Below, piece by piece: positions 5,479 to 5,901 of a stretch of DNA of 5,901 bases; the first letter of the stretch is position 1; each line of letters starts with the position of its first letter. The stretch comes from Actinomycetota bacterium (GTDB lineage: Bacteria > Actinomycetota > Acidimicrobiia > Acidimicrobiales > RAAP-2): contig WLKR01000077.1 of assembly GCA_009701115.1 (NCBI GenBank), positions 1 through 5,901 on the forward strand. The letters run 5' to 3'. A program made the position numbers and the translations under genes. The notes below the pieces were generated by a model. That model was not told the origin of the DNA. It made no database searches and worked only from the letters and a program-made list of their open reading frames with translations.

Positions 5479-5700
5479 GTGCTGAAACAAACTGCGATTC
5501 GTCTCCCCACTGATTTAGCCACAGAAATTGACTTTGTGGCCCGCGTCCGACAGACGAGCACAAACAGTTTGATCATCGAAGCCGTTCGTAAATTCTTGGC
5601 ACAAGTAGCCACCGATCCCGAGTTCGCCAAGCAGGCTCAGGCCATCATGGCCGATGAACGAGAGATGCTTCGCAAACTGCTCGACGAGGGTTCCAAGTAA
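5479..5700 (+). CDS. Small ribbon-helix-helix DNA-binding protein (second of pair)
   Basis: This 73-residue protein has an N-terminal ribbon-helix-helix domain: beta-strand 3-9 (KQTAIRL) ending at P10, helix A at about 11-24, a T26-S27-T28-N29 turn with N29-S30 capping helix B (30-41). By alignment with Arc, Q4, A6 and R8 face the DNA. Unlike the first RHH protein it has a further helical tail, about 46-70, rich in charged residues and ending ADEREMLRKLLDEG; this could mediate oligomerisation or bind a partner. The arrangement resembles antitoxin-type RHH proteins, where such a tail contacts the toxin, but no toxin gene follows: the next 98 bases are non-coding and the next gene is on the other strand. 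A DNA-binding self-repressor is the best call. The start is GTG, supported by the leaderless -10 spacing. Confidence 0.75.
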   Translation: MLKQTAIRLPTDLATEIDFVARVRQTSTNSLIIEAVRKFLAQVATDPEFAKQAQAIMADEREMLRKLLDEGSK

Positions 5701-5752
5701 TTCCATTTCGGAGAAGCTCCACCGTTACGGCGTAGCCTGGATAATCGTCACT

Positions 5753-5770
5753 GCATCGTTGTAACGATGC
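5753..5770. terminator. Perfect 18-bp inverted repeat between convergent genes
   Basis: GCATCGTT-GT-AACGATGC forms a seven-pair hairpin with a TGTA loop, or an eight-base inverted repeat with a two-base centre. It lies between the second RHH gene and the minus-strand gene that ends at 5799, so a bidirectional terminator is the likeliest role. Neither side has a T-run. Its two-base centre also resembles the operators of the two RHH genes, so a protein-binding site is the alternative. Confidence 0.45.
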
Positions 5771-5798
5771 CACCTCTTGGATTTAGGCTCGACGAAAA

Positions 5799-5901
5799 CT
5801 AGTCAAGTGGCGTGTCGTCACCAGCTACCAAGTTGGCCAACGCTTCGCGCGCGGCCTCTTCGGAAGCGGCAACTTCAGCGACGGAGGCCAGCACGGTGGC
5901 C
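5799..5901 (-). CDS. C-terminal end of an unidentified gene (partial)
   Basis: Reading the minus strand, 33 codons run open from the right edge to a TAG at 5799-5801. The peptide is Ala/Glu-rich (ASVAEVAASEEAAREAL) and ends in an acidic tail, GDDTPLD. The composition and codon use resemble the other genes, and the stop sits just before AT-richer non-coding DNA, which together support a real gene end. The start and most of the protein are outside the window and I do not recognise the family from the tail alone. Confidence 0.55.
   Translation of the reverse strand, partial: ATVLASVAEVAASEEAAREALANLVAGDDTPLD

Noticed and set aside
5207..5700. A toxin-antitoxin operon
   Set aside because: Both small genes are DNA-binding RHH proteins; no toxin-like frame is present on either strand between 5134 and 5901.

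Overview
The window reads as a stretch of actinobacterial chromosome, most likely from a free-living member of the Acidimicrobiia or a relative. This is an inference from three things: moderately GC-rich coding sequence, a GlpX-type fructose bisphosphatase beside an F420-type luciferase-like oxidoreductase and a 'MYPG' acyl-CoA synthetase, and several genes that appear to be translated from leaderless mRNAs. There are no RNA genes, insertion sequences, CRISPR arrays or clear signs of recent transfer.

Layout. Bases 23-883 (+) encode an exported protein with a signal peptide, a Thr-rich linker, 14 in-register pentapeptide repeats and a C-terminal domain I do not recognise. Bases 961-1950 (+) encode GlpX, the class II fructose-1,6-bisphosphatase, with a -10 box placed so that transcription would begin on its GTG codon. 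Convergent to it, 1981-3021 (-) encodes an LLM-class, probably F420-dependent, oxidoreductase. Divergent from that gene across about 50 bp, 3071-4606 (+) encodes an AMP-forming acyl-CoA synthetase. Bases 4702-5133 (+) encode a tandem CBS-domain protein with a strong Shine-Dalgarno. Two very small ribbon-helix-helix (RHH) DNA-binding proteins follow at 5207-5371 and 5479-5700 (+). A minus-strand gene whose last 33 codons lie at 5799-5901 runs off the right edge.

How it fits together. The metabolic genes are each ordinary: gluconeogenesis (GlpX), acyl or carboxylic acid activation (synthetase) and F420/flavin redox chemistry (LLM). The divergent LLM/synthetase pair shares one compact promoter region and may serve one lipid or xenobiotic pathway. 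The CBS protein is a probable adenine-nucleotide sensor with no visible dedicated partner.

The most notable signal is regulatory. Three starts (961, 5207, 5479) share the same arrangement, TANNNT, six bases, then the start codon. Both RHH genes carry inverted repeats with a 2-bp centre over or next to that -10 box: TATAAC-TT-GTTATA for the first and TCGCACA-CA-TGTGCGA for the second. Neither RHH gene has a toxin gene beside it in the window. They look like a tandem pair of solitary, probably self-repressing regulators. I found no convincing evidence of a wholly new multi-gene system here; the RHH pair with its operators and the exported pentapeptide protein are the two things most worth following up.
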